Source: Streptomyces roseoverticillatus
GTDB taxonomy: Bacteria > Actinomycetota > Actinomycetes > Streptomycetales > Streptomycetaceae
DNA: 64,000 nt
Reading direction: 5' to 3'
Assembly (NCBI RefSeq): GCF_000719265.1
Contig: NZ_JOFL01000010.1
Location: forward strand, 1 to 64,000
The position numbers and the translations under genes were made by a program. Every line of letters begins with the position of its first letter. The first letter of the stretch is position 1. The notes beneath the pieces were generated by a model, which saw only the letters and a list, made by a program, of their open reading frames with translations, had not been told where the DNA came from and did not search any database. Below are positions 1 to 8,413 of the stretch, in pieces.

Positions 1-900
1 GACCCCCTACGCCCCCTCGTCGACGCCCCCGCCGTCCCCGTCATCCACTCCGCCGACTACCTCGACCACCGCGAACGCCTCCTCGCCGCCGAACACATCA
101 CCGTCATCGGCTCCGGCCAGTCCGGCGCCGAAGTCTTCCTCGACCTCCTCCGCAACCGCCCCGCCGGCCGCGAAAAACTCCACTGGCTCGCCCGCACCCC
201 CGCCTTCGCCCCCATGGAATACAGCAAACTCGGCCTCGAACAATTCACCCCCGACTACACCCGCTACTTCCACGCCCTCCCCGAACCCGTACGCAACCAA
301 CTCCTGCCCCAGCAATGGCAGCTCCACAAAGGCATCGCCACCGAAACCCTCACCGACATCCACGACGAGCTCTACCGCCGCAGCCTCCACGGCGGCTGGC
401 CCGACACCGTCCTCACCCCCGGCGTCTTCGTCCGCACCGCAGGCCGCGTCGGCACCACCCGCGTCGAACTCCACCTCGAACACGCCCAGCAAGGCACCCG
501 CTCCCGCATCACCACCGACGCCGTCATCCTCGCCACCGGCTACCGCGAACGCCCCGTCGACACCCTCCTCGCCGCCCTCGACCCCTACATCCGCCGCGAC
601 CACAGCGAACGCCCCCGCATCGACGAGAACCACCGCCTCGTCCTCGACCCCCTCGTCCGCGGCGCCATCCACGTCCAGAACGCCGAACGCCACACCCACG
701 GCGTCGGCACCCCCGACCTCGGCCTCGCCGCCTGGCGCAGCGCCACCATCCTCAACGCCATCACAGGAAAGGCGGCCTACCCCCTCCCGGAGCGGACCGC
801 CTTCACCACATTCGGCCTGGAGCCACGGCCACAGCCACGACCCCGCACCACCGGATCAGAAGACCGGCGCACCATCCCGCGTCAGCTTCCAGTCCACTGA
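1..900 (+). CDS. SidA/IucD/PvdA-family lysine/ornithine N-monooxygenase, 3' part
   Basis: The 5' end lies outside the window; 299 codons are present in frame 1 from the first base. The family is FAD- and NADPH-dependent and N-hydroxylates lysine, ornithine or a diamine for hydroxamate siderophores. The visible part holds the NADPH-binding motif GSGQSGAEV (residues 37-45 of the fragment) and the ATGY motif (178-181) typical of these enzymes. The C-terminus carries the family's substrate-site region (TPDLGLAAWRS). Full proteins are about 430-450 residues, so roughly one third is missing. The last 45 bp overlap the convergent 5'-nucleotidase gene. A cadaverine hydroxylase of desferrioxamine synthesis (DesB type) is possible, but the siderophore partners are not in view. 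Confidence 0.9.
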   Translation, partial: DPLRPLVDAPAVPVIHSADYLDHRERLLAAEHITVIGSGQSGAEVFLDLLRNRPAGREKLHWLARTPAFAPMEYSKLGLEQFTPDYTRYFHALPEPVRNQLLPQQWQLHKGIATETLTDIHDELYRRSLHGGWPDTVLTPGVFVRTAGRVGTTRVELHLEHAQQGTRSRITTDAVILATGYRERPVDTLLAALDPYIRRDHSERPRIDENHRLVLDPLVRGAIHVQNAERHTHGVGTPDLGLAAWRSATILNAITGKAAYPLPERTAFTTFGLEPRPQPRPRTTGSEDRRTIPRQLPVH

Positions 901-2670
901 CGCAAAACGCCCCACATCGATCGTCCCCTGCGCCTTCACCCAGGAAATGATCGTGTTACGAATCTCCTCCGAGTTGGCCCACACCTGCTTCGCCCGCGCC
1001 ACATGCGGAAAATTACCCCCACCACTGGCCCGGTAATTATTCACCGCCAGAACGAACTCGGCCGCGTCGTCCAGTGGCTTCCCGTCGAACATCAGCTTCG
1101 CAACCCGCGCCCCCGGCGCCTTCGCGACGTCGATCTCGTACGAGAGGCCGCTGACCACGTCATAGTTGTAATCCGGAATACTCTCCGCATTCGTCAGCTT
1201 CGCCGGATCCACCGGAACACCCGCCGGCGTCCGCACGTAATAGCGCGCCGAAAACTCCAGATACTCCCGCAGCTGCGCACCCGTCAGCACCCGCGCCTCC
1301 AGCGTGTTCTCGAACGGATACAGCCCCGCCACCTGACGAATCGACACCTTCCCCGCCGGCACCGCCGCCGTCCGCGAGAAACACGACGCCTGCGACAACA
1401 CCGGCAGCGACGCGTACGCCGACCCCGCCAGAGCCGCCCTCACCGTCTCCTTCTGCACATGATTGATGAAATCGATGACCGGCGTGTCCTTGTACGCCGC
1501 CTCCGCAGCACTCATCGCCGCCGTCGACGTACCGATCACCTGATTCACATACGCCACGACCTTCTCGTGCTCGTCACGCAGCAACCGGGAGATCTTCCTG
1601 TCCTCAGGCACCGTGTTCGAGTTCAGCACCTTCGCCGACACCGACTCCACCTGCCAGCGGCCCCGCTCCCACACCAGACCGAAGTCGAACAGCGTCAACC
1701 GCTGACCCCACTTCAGCGGCTCCGACAGCACCACCTGCTTGCCCGTCTTCTTATTCGCCACCCGGTACTCCGGGATCTCCGTGTGCGCATGACCCACCAG
1801 AATCGCGTCGATCCCCGGCACCTGCTCCGCCACCAGCGCCGCCGCGTTCTCGATATACGGCAGCTGATCACCGTACGAAGACGTCCCGCTCGAACCCGAA
1901 TGCGCCGACACGATCACCACATCCGCACCCATCGAACGCAGCCGCGGCACCCACTTCGCCGCCTGCTCCTCCAGACCCGGGAACACCATCTTCCCCTGGA
2001 CATTCGCCTTGTCCCAGATCGCAATACCAGGATTCGTCAGCCCCAGGATCGCCACCTTCACATCACGACCGAACGGCGCACACACCCGCTTCATCACATA
2101 CGGAGCAAACGCCGGCCGCAACGACTTCGCATCCAGCGCATTCGCCCCCAGCAGCGGAAAATCACACTGCTCCTCGAACTTCCGCAACACCGGAATGCCG
2201 TAATTGAATTCGTGATTCCCCAGCGCCGCCGCGTCATACCCGATCGCATTCATCGCCTGCGCCATCGGATGCACCGGACCATGCGCCTTGGTGATCGGAT
2301 CCACCTTGGCGTAGTAATACGACAACTGCGTGCCCTGAATCGTGTCACCCGCATCGATCAACAGGGTATTCCGGCGCCCCTTCTCCGACCGCACCTGATT
2401 CACCAGCGTCGAAATCTTCGCCAGACCCACATCGTTGTGCGCCTTGTCGTCGAACTCCGCATCCGTAAAGTAATCCCAGTTGAAGACGTTCCCGTGCAGA
2501 TCCGTCGTCCCCATCACCGTGAACGAATACTTCCGCTTCCCCCGGCCGCCCACGAGACCCGCATCCACCTCCTGCGCCTCGGCCGACCCGGCACCCCCCG
2601 CCCCCACGAGCGCGACCCCCGCACCCGTCGCGGCAGTACGCCCCAGAAAATTCCTCCGGTTCAGCGGCAC
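856..2670 (-). CDS. Secreted 5'-nucleotidase / 2',3'-cyclic phosphodiesterase-like metallophosphatase
   Basis: The 604-residue protein starts at GTG 2670, preceded by a purine-rich GGGAGAAG ribosome site. The start is chosen because the twin-arginine leader RRNFLG (residues 5-10) follows at once; the reading frame stays open far upstream without good sense. Metallophosphatase motifs are visible: D-L-H (57-59), GNHE (151-154) and GHAH further on. A C-terminal 5'-nucleotidase domain follows (GLYPFENTLEARVLTG). The protein should be exported by Tat and release phosphate and nucleosides from extracellular nucleotides. It is divergent from the SIMPL gene across about 140 bp and overlaps the monooxygenase gene end-to-end. 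The exact substrate is not determined by sequence. Confidence 0.92.
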   Translation of the reverse strand: MPLNRRNFLGRTAATGAGVALVGAGGAGSAEAQEVDAGLVGGRGKRKYSFTVMGTTDLHGNVFNWDYFTDAEFDDKAHNDVGLAKISTLVNQVRSEKGRRNTLLIDAGDTIQGTQLSYYYAKVDPITKAHGPVHPMAQAMNAIGYDAAALGNHEFNYGIPVLRKFEEQCDFPLLGANALDAKSLRPAFAPYVMKRVCAPFGRDVKVAILGLTNPGIAIWDKANVQGKMVFPGLEEQAAKWVPRLRSMGADVVIVSAHSGSSGTSSYGDQLPYIENAAALVAEQVPGIDAILVGHAHTEIPEYRVANKKTGKQVVLSEPLKWGQRLTLFDFGLVWERGRWQVESVSAKVLNSNTVPEDRKISRLLRDEHEKVVAYVNQVIGTSTAAMSAAEAAYKDTPVIDFINHVQKETVRAALAGSAYASLPVLSQASCFSRTAAVPAGKVSIRQVAGLYPFENTLEARVLTGAQLREYLEFSARYYVRTPAGVPVDPAKLTNAESIPDYNYDVVSGLSYEIDVAKAPGARVAKLMFDGKPLDDAAEFVLAVNNYRASGGGNFPHVARAKQVWANSEEIRNTIISWVKAQGTIDVGRFASVDWKLTRDGAPVF

Positions 2671-2811
2671 TTCTTCTCCCCAAAGTCGCAAAGCTGACAA
2701 CGCGCGTAGATTCTGACCCGCCCGCACCGCCCCGCGACACCCTCCCAAGGTTGCGATCCGATGACTCCCCAGTAACCCCACCCGGAAGAACCGGCAGTCC
2801 ACACTGAACCC

Positions 2812-3510
2812 ATGACCACACCCACACCCGCCACGCCCCTGCCCTACGGAACCCCCGACACCCCCCGCGTCTCCGTCCGCGGCGAAGCCCGCCTCGAAGT
2901 CGACCCCGAAATCGCCCACCTCGGCATCACCGTCACCGCCCGCGGCACCGACCGCACCACCACCCTCGAAGACCTCACACGCCGCAACACCCAGGCCCTC
3001 GACCTCGTCAAGTCCTACGGCGACGCCGTCGAAAGACTCGAAACCGGCCTCATCACCGTGGCCCCCCAATTCGCCGACAAAGGCCGCCACGAACGCGTCC
3101 GCTCCTACCACGGCAGCGTCTACCTCACCGCCACCCTCAACGACTTCACCGTCCTCGGCGAACTCACCACCCGCCTCGCCGACCTCCCCCTCACCCGCAT
3201 CACCGGCCCCTGGTGGTCCCTCCGCCCCGACTCACCCGCACACCGAGGAGCCCGCCGCCTCGCCGTCCAAGAAGCCGTCCAGCGCGCACGCGAATACGCC
3301 GAAGCCCTCGGAGCTCACCTCACCGCCCTCCTCGAACTCGCCGACGACGGCGCCGAGAACCTCGGCTACTCCGCCATGGCCGGCGGCATGGCCCGCGGCG
3401 GATACGGAGCCGCAGCCGCCGCCGAACCCGAACTGGATCTCGAACCCCAGCGCCAGACCGCCCACGCCCAGGTCAACGCCCGCTTCACCATGACCCCGCC
3501 CCGCCTCTGA
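2812..3510 (+). CDS. SIMPL (DUF541) domain protein
   Basis: The 232-residue protein matches the SIMPL/DUF541 layout: an N-terminal segment beginning VSVRGEARLEVDPEIAHLGITV, then alternating strands and helices, with a Gly/Ala-rich C-terminal loop. Members are usually periplasmic or cytosolic proteins of unclear role; some bind signalling kinases or protect against oxidative stress. No signal peptide is seen here, so a cytoplasmic site is inferred. It is divergent from the 5'-nucleotidase. Codon use is almost exclusively C-ending, as in the rest of the first 3.5 kb. Confidence 0.85.
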   Translation: MTTPTPATPLPYGTPDTPRVSVRGEARLEVDPEIAHLGITVTARGTDRTTTLEDLTRRNTQALDLVKSYGDAVERLETGLITVAPQFADKGRHERVRSYHGSVYLTATLNDFTVLGELTTRLADLPLTRITGPWWSLRPDSPAHRGARRLAVQEAVQRAREYAEALGAHLTALLELADDGAENLGYSAMAGGMARGGYGAAAAAEPELDLEPQRQTAHAQVNARFTMTPPRL

Positions 3511-3630
3511 ACCGCTCATCAGAGCGCGCACGCGCACGTTCATGCATTGTCAAAAACCTTTTACCGAAAGGCCGTTGGGCTGTCGCCGGCGACGGATCCA
3601 CTACCCACCGGTAGGTCATAAGGTCGAAAC

Positions 3631-5052
3631 ATGCGCCGAGCAAAAATCGTCTGCACCCTCGGGCCCGCCACCGACTCGTACGAGCAGATCAAGGCACTCG
3701 TCGACGCCGGCATGGACGTAGCCCGCTTCAACCTCAGCCACGGCACCTACGCCGACCACGAGGCCCGCTACCAGCGCGTACGCAAGGCGGCCGAGGAGGC
3801 CGGCCGCAGCGTCGGCGTCCTCGCCGACCTACAAGGCCCGAAGATCCGCCTCGGCCGCTTCCGCGAAGGCCCCGTACTTCTTGAACGCGGCGACGAGTTC
3901 ACCATCACCGTCGAACCCGTCGACGGCGACCGCCACACCTGCGGCACCACCTACGACGGCCTCGCCGGCGACGTCAGCCGCGGCGAGCGCATCCTCGTCG
4001 ACGACGGCCGCGTCACCCTGGAGGTCACCGAGGTCGACGGCCCGCGCGTACGCACCATCGTCATCGAGGGCGGCATGGTCTCCGACCACAAGGGCCTCAA
4101 CCTCCCCGGCGTCGCCGTCTCCGTCCCCGCCCTCTCCGACAAGGACGTCGAAGACCTGCGCTGGGCACTGGGCATCGGCGCCGACATCATCGCCCTGTCC
4201 TTCGTCCGCAGCGCGGAAGACGTCGCCGACGTCCACCGCGTCATGGACGAGGAAGGCCGCCGCCGCCCCGTCATCGCCAAGATCGAGAAGCCGCAGGCCG
4301 TGGAGAACCTCGACGGCATCGTCGCCGCCTTCGACGGCATCATGGTCGCGCGCGGCGACCTCGGCGTCGAAATGCCGCTGGAAACGGTCCCGATCGTGCA
4401 GAAGCGAGCGATTAAGCTCGCGAGGCGAAACGCGAAGCCGGTCATCGTGGCGACGCAGATGCTCGACTCGATGGTCGACGCCTCCCGCCCCACGCGCGCG
4501 GAGGCGTCGGATGTCGCCAACGCCGTCATCGACGGCACGGACGCGGTCATGCTCAGCGGCGAGACGAGCGTCGGGAAATACCCCGTCGAGACGGTCAAGA
4601 CGATGGGCCGCATCGTCGCCGCGGCGGAGGAGGACCTTCTGGCGAAGGGCCTCCCGCCCCTGAGCGAGCGGGGCAAGCCCCGCACGCAGGGTGGCTCCGT
4701 GGCCCGCGCGGCGGCCGAAATGGGCGACTTCCTGGAGGCGAAGTTCCTGGTCGCCTTCACCCAATCCGGCGACACGGTCCGCCGCCTGAGCCGGTATCGC
4801 TCCCCGATCCCCCTGCTGGCGTTCACGCCGGAGGCGTCGACGGCGGCCCAGCTGAGCCTGACGTGGGGCGTGGAGACGTTCTTGGGCCCGATGGTCCAGA
4901 CGACGGACGAGATGGTCGACCAGGTCGATGAGTACTTGCTGCGGATCGGCCGGTGCCGGAAGGGGGACCGGGTGATCATCACGGCGGGCTCGCCACCGGC
5001 GACGCCGGGCACGACGAATATGGTGCGGGTGCACCATATTGGCGAGGAGTAG
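3631..5052 (+). CDS. pyk: Pyruvate kinase
   Basis: The protein has 473 residues, the normal length. It converts phosphoenolpyruvate and ADP to pyruvate and ATP, the last step of glycolysis. Visible family motifs are the N-terminal KIVCTLGPA with RFNLSHG, the signature IAKIEKPQAVENLDGI containing the catalytic lysine, ARGDLGVE in the Mg/PEP site, and ATQMLDSM. Streptomyces often have two pyk genes; gene order next to the ANTAR response regulator fits the copy in this conserved block. Alanine and leucine codons change from mostly GCC/CTC to mostly GCG/CTG after about position 4390, an internal shift with no effect on the protein. The stop lies only 10 bp from the end of the convergent HTH/LAGLIDADG gene. 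Confidence 0.97.
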   Translation: MRRAKIVCTLGPATDSYEQIKALVDAGMDVARFNLSHGTYADHEARYQRVRKAAEEAGRSVGVLADLQGPKIRLGRFREGPVLLERGDEFTITVEPVDGDRHTCGTTYDGLAGDVSRGERILVDDGRVTLEVTEVDGPRVRTIVIEGGMVSDHKGLNLPGVAVSVPALSDKDVEDLRWALGIGADIIALSFVRSAEDVADVHRVMDEEGRRRPVIAKIEKPQAVENLDGIVAAFDGIMVARGDLGVEMPLETVPIVQKRAIKLARRNAKPVIVATQMLDSMVDASRPTRAEASDVANAVIDGTDAVMLSGETSVGKYPVETVKTMGRIVAAAEEDLLAKGLPPLSERGKPRTQGGSVARAAAEMGDFLEAKFLVAFTQSGDTVRRLSRYRSPIPLLAFTPEASTAAQLSLTWGVETFLGPMVQTTDEMVDQVDEYLLRIGRCRKGDRVIITAGSPPATPGTTNMVRVHHIGEE

Positions 5053-5062
5053 GCCGACTACG

Positions 5063-5836
5063 TCAGTGCTTCGGGCCGATGTGGGCGTCCATGAGGGCGA
5101 CGGAGTCGCGGCGGGCGATGGAGATGCTCTGAGCTCGTCGGCTCTGGTTCGCCGACTTCCACTCGACGCCGACCCTGTCGAGAGTGTCAGTGAAGAGCTT
5201 CAGGATGTCCGTGGACGTGTTGGTGAAGAAGTAGCGCGGGTATTCGTAGCGCTTGGGCTTGCCATTGACGATGCGGGTGGTCCAGTTGGTGATGCGACAC
5301 CCGTCCGAGTGGATGAGTCCGCGCAACAACTCCCAGGGGTAGGCGTCCACGATCTGTTGCTGCCAGGGCTCCAGTGTGATCGCCCGCTCGTGCTTCTTGC
5401 CTGGTCCGTGCTGCGGGAAGAAGCATGGCCAGTGCTTGCTGGTGCTGGTGACCATCACACAGCCCTGCTTTCGTTCGAGCCACACGCGGTTCCCGGGGCG
5501 GACTTTCCGCATCGCCTCTCCGCAGGAGTCGATGAGGCCGGGCCACGCGTCTGCGCATGCGATGCGTAAGGCATAGACGCCTCGCCGACCGGCGCTGAGG
5601 CAGCCGTCGCCGAGGTAGAGGCCGAGCAGGTAGGTGTACGCGGCTGAGCCGTGGGGTGATTGAGGCGCCTGGCCGCATCTTTCGCATGGCGCGGCCGCGC
5701 GTGACAGGGGTTCGATCCTGGTCTGCCATGACCGGATCGCATACCGGGATATCCCGGTCTCCTTGCTCACGGAGTTGAGACTGCGTCCTTGGCGGACGAG
5801 AGCCAGTACGTGATGACGTGTTTCAAGGTCGTACAC
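5063..5836 (-). CDS. HTH plus LAGLIDADG-like protein (homing-endonuclease fold)
   Basis: The frame is open to 5980, but that start lies inside the tRNA gene; GTG 5836 is preferred because it places a helix-turn-helix (residues 7-38, RQGRSLNSVSKETGISRYAIRSW) at the N-terminus, giving 257 residues. A C-x2-C pair follows (51-54). Two LAGLIDADG-type motifs are then seen, LLGLYLGDG (70-78) and LLRGLIHSDG (170-179), each with the acidic residue that binds the metal, about 100 residues apart as in single-chain LAGLIDADG enzymes. No intron or intein is visible here, so the gene is free-standing. It could be a DNA nuclease or a transcription factor that reuses the fold. It is read in the same direction as the tRNA gene, 119 bp downstream of it. 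Confidence 0.75.
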   Translation of the reverse strand: MYDLETRHHVLALVRQGRSLNSVSKETGISRYAIRSWQTRIEPLSRAAAPCERCGQAPQSPHGSAAYTYLLGLYLGDGCLSAGRRGVYALRIACADAWPGLIDSCGEAMRKVRPGNRVWLERKQGCVMVTSTSKHWPCFFPQHGPGKKHERAITLEPWQQQIVDAYPWELLRGLIHSDGCRITNWTTRIVNGKPKRYEYPRYFFTNTSTDILKLFTDTLDRVGVEWKSANQSRRAQSISIARRDSVALMDAHIGPKH

Positions 5837-5954
5837 ATCTGCGAGCGTGTATGAGTGCTTGCAGTGGACGGATGTATTCGGAGGAATGTTCACCACGGCG
5901 AGTGAAGATCGCCAACGGCTGGAGGATTTTCCGGACCTTCGAATTAAAGGTAAA

Positions 5955-6028
5955 GTGCCCTGGGTGGGATTCGAACCCACGCTGTCGGTGGTTTGAGCAC
6001 CGTGTCTCTCCCGCTGGACTACCAGGGC
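5955..6028 (-). tRNA. tRNA-Leu (anticodon CAA), unusual short variable loop
   Basis: The 74-nt gene folds into a cloverleaf: 7-bp acceptor stem (GCCCTGG/CCAGGGC), discriminator A, T arm GTGGG-TTCGAAT-CCCAC, a 3-bp D stem GTC/GAC, and an anticodon stem with loop CTCAAAC, giving anticodon CAA at 5992-5994. CCA is not encoded. Two features are odd for leucine: the variable region is only five nucleotides (leucine tRNAs normally have a long arm), and one extra nucleotide lies between the D and anticodon stems, which makes the latter bulged or mismatched at its outer end. It may be a divergent or specialised tRNA. Confidence 0.8.
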
Positions 6029-6042
6029 TGGCTACGAAACCA

Positions 6043-6070
6043 AGGCTAGCGTAGTCAGGTCGTGTATCAA
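6043..6070 (-). promoter_or_regulatory. Likely sigma-70 type promoter of the tRNA gene
   Basis: On the minus strand TTGATA (6070-6065) and TAGCCT (6048-6043) are separated by 16 bp and lie 15 bp before the mature tRNA 5' end at 6028. Both boxes are close to the housekeeping consensus. This is inference from sequence. Confidence 0.55.
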
Positions 6071-6128
6071 ACCTACAGGAGCTAGGTAGGCTCGTGCAGC
6101 AGCACCCTGCCCTGGACCGAGGAGACCC

Positions 6129-6779
6129 GTGACCGCCGCCGAGCCCACGCCGCCAGTCGACGACGAGCCGACGCACACCCCTCCCCATGTCACCCGCGTG
6201 GTGATCGCCGAGGACGAGGCCCTGATCCGTCTCGACCTCAAAGAGATGCTGGAGGAAGAGGGCTACTCCGTCGTGGGCGAGGCGGGCGACGGCGAGACCG
6301 CGGTCGCGCTGGCCCGGGAGCACAAGCCCGACCTGGTGATCCTCGACGTGAAGATGCCCGTCCTCGACGGGATCTCCGCCGCCGAGCAGATTGCCCGCGA
6401 CTCGATCGCCCCGGTCCTGATGCTCACAGCATTCTCGCAGCGCGACCTCGTCGAGCGTGCTCGGGACGCCGGTGCCATGGCCTACCTGGTGAAGCCGTTC
6501 AGCAAGAGCGACGTCGTCCCGGCCATCGAGATGGCCGTCTCCCGTTTCACGGAGCTGAAGGCGCTGGAGAAGGAGGTCGCGGACCTCTCCCAGCGGCTGG
6601 AGACGCGCAAGCTCGTGGACCGGGCGAAGAGCATCCTGCAGACGCAGTACGGCCTGACCGAGCCGGCCGCTTTCCGCTGGATCCAGAAGACGTCGATGGA
6701 TCGCCGTCTGTCGATGCAGCAGGTCGCCGAGGCGGTCATCGAGGACGCCGAGGAGAAGAAGGCGGCGAAGGGGCAGTAG
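6129..6779 (+). CDS. ANTAR-domain response regulator (PdtaR-like)
   Basis: The 216-residue protein starts at GTG 6129 with GGAG just upstream. The receiver domain occupies residues 20-135: acidic pair in IAEDEAL, phospho-acceptor Asp73 in VILDVKMP, and the conserved Lys in YLVKPF. A coiled segment links it to a C-terminal ANTAR domain (about 155-210; AKSILQTQYGLTEPAAFRWIQ), which binds paired RNA hairpins and prevents transcription termination. Mycobacterial PdtaR is the closest described relative in architecture. The partner histidine kinase is not encoded nearby, so it is an orphan here. The target RNAs are unknown. Confidence 0.93.
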   Translation: MTAAEPTPPVDDEPTHTPPHVTRVVIAEDEALIRLDLKEMLEEEGYSVVGEAGDGETAVALAREHKPDLVILDVKMPVLDGISAAEQIARDSIAPVLMLTAFSQRDLVERARDAGAMAYLVKPFSKSDVVPAIEMAVSRFTELKALEKEVADLSQRLETRKLVDRAKSILQTQYGLTEPAAFRWIQKTSMDRRLSMQQVAEAVIEDAEEKKAAKGQ

Positions 6780-6791
6780 CCCGGATCCGTC

Positions 6792-6830
6792 ACTGAGAGG
6801 GGCCCGTGTCCATCCGGACACGGGCCCCTC

Positions 6831-6835
<5 letters not shown>
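6792..6835. terminator. Bidirectional hairpin terminator between regulator and livF
   Basis: A perfect 20-bp stem (6792-6811 with 6816-6835) closes a four-base loop. It sits between the convergent response-regulator and livF genes, its right arm containing the livF stop codon, and can end transcription from both sides. Confidence 0.85.
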
Positions 6836-7543
<708 letters not shown>

Positions 7544-7547
<4 letters not shown>

Positions 7548-8413
7548 CGCTCGTCCCCTTCCTCCGACGTGCGGGCTTCGGCGGCGGCGACTTCTGCGGC
7601 TTCCTCTTCTCCCGGGGCTCCTTCGAAGGGCGTGCCCAGGTATGCGGCGATGACGCGTTCGTCGGCCTGCACGGCGTCCGATGTGCCTTCGGTGAGTTTT
7701 TCGCCTTGGACGAGGACGGCGACGCGGTCGCAGAGGGCGAAGATGAAGCGCATGTCGTGTTCGATGACGAGGACTGCGGTTCCTTGGGCGCGGATGGCGT
7801 GGACGAGTGCTTCGGTGGCGCGGGTTTCCTGGGGGTTCATGCCGGCGGTGGGTTCGTCGAGGAGGAGGAGTCCGGGGTCGCTGGCGAGGGCGCGGGCGAT
7901 TTCGAGCTTGCGTTGTTCTCCGTAGGGGAGGTTGCGGGCGAGGTGGTCGCGTTTGGTGGCGAGTCCGGTGAATTCGAGGAGTTGCATGGCGCGTTCTTCG
8001 GATGCTTTTTCGGCGTGGCGGAAGGCGGGGCCGCGGAGGAGGGCGGAGAAGAGGCCTTCTTTGGTGCGGGTGTGGCGGCCGACGAGGACGTTTTCGAGGA
8101 CGGTCATGTTGGCGAAGAGGCGGATGTTCTGGAAGGTGCGGGCGATGCCGGCTTTGGTGACGAGGTGGGGTTTGGGTGGGAGGGTGTCGCCTTTGTAGGC
8201 GACGGTGCCTTCGGTGGGGACGTAGAGGCCGGTGAGGCAGTTGAAGAAGGTGGTTTTGCCGGCGCCGTTGGGTCCGATGAGGCCGACGATTTCGTTTTGT
8301 TGGACGGTGAGGTCGACGTCGCGTACGGCGGTGAGGCCGCCGAAGCGCATGGTGACGCCGGTGGCGGTGAGGACGGGGGCGGGGGCGTCCGCGGGGGCGG
8401 CGGTGGTGGTCAT
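7544..8413 (-). CDS. livG: Branched-chain amino acid ABC transporter ATPase LivG
   Basis: The 289-residue ABC ATPase has Walker A GPNGAGKTT, signature LPYGEQRKLEIARAL and Walker B LLLLDEPTAGMNPQE. The NPQE motif and the longer C-terminus distinguish LivG from LivF. A 30-residue acidic, Ala/Glu-rich tail follows the ATPase fold. It overlaps livM by 4 bp (ATGA) and livF by 4 bp. Confidence 0.95.
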
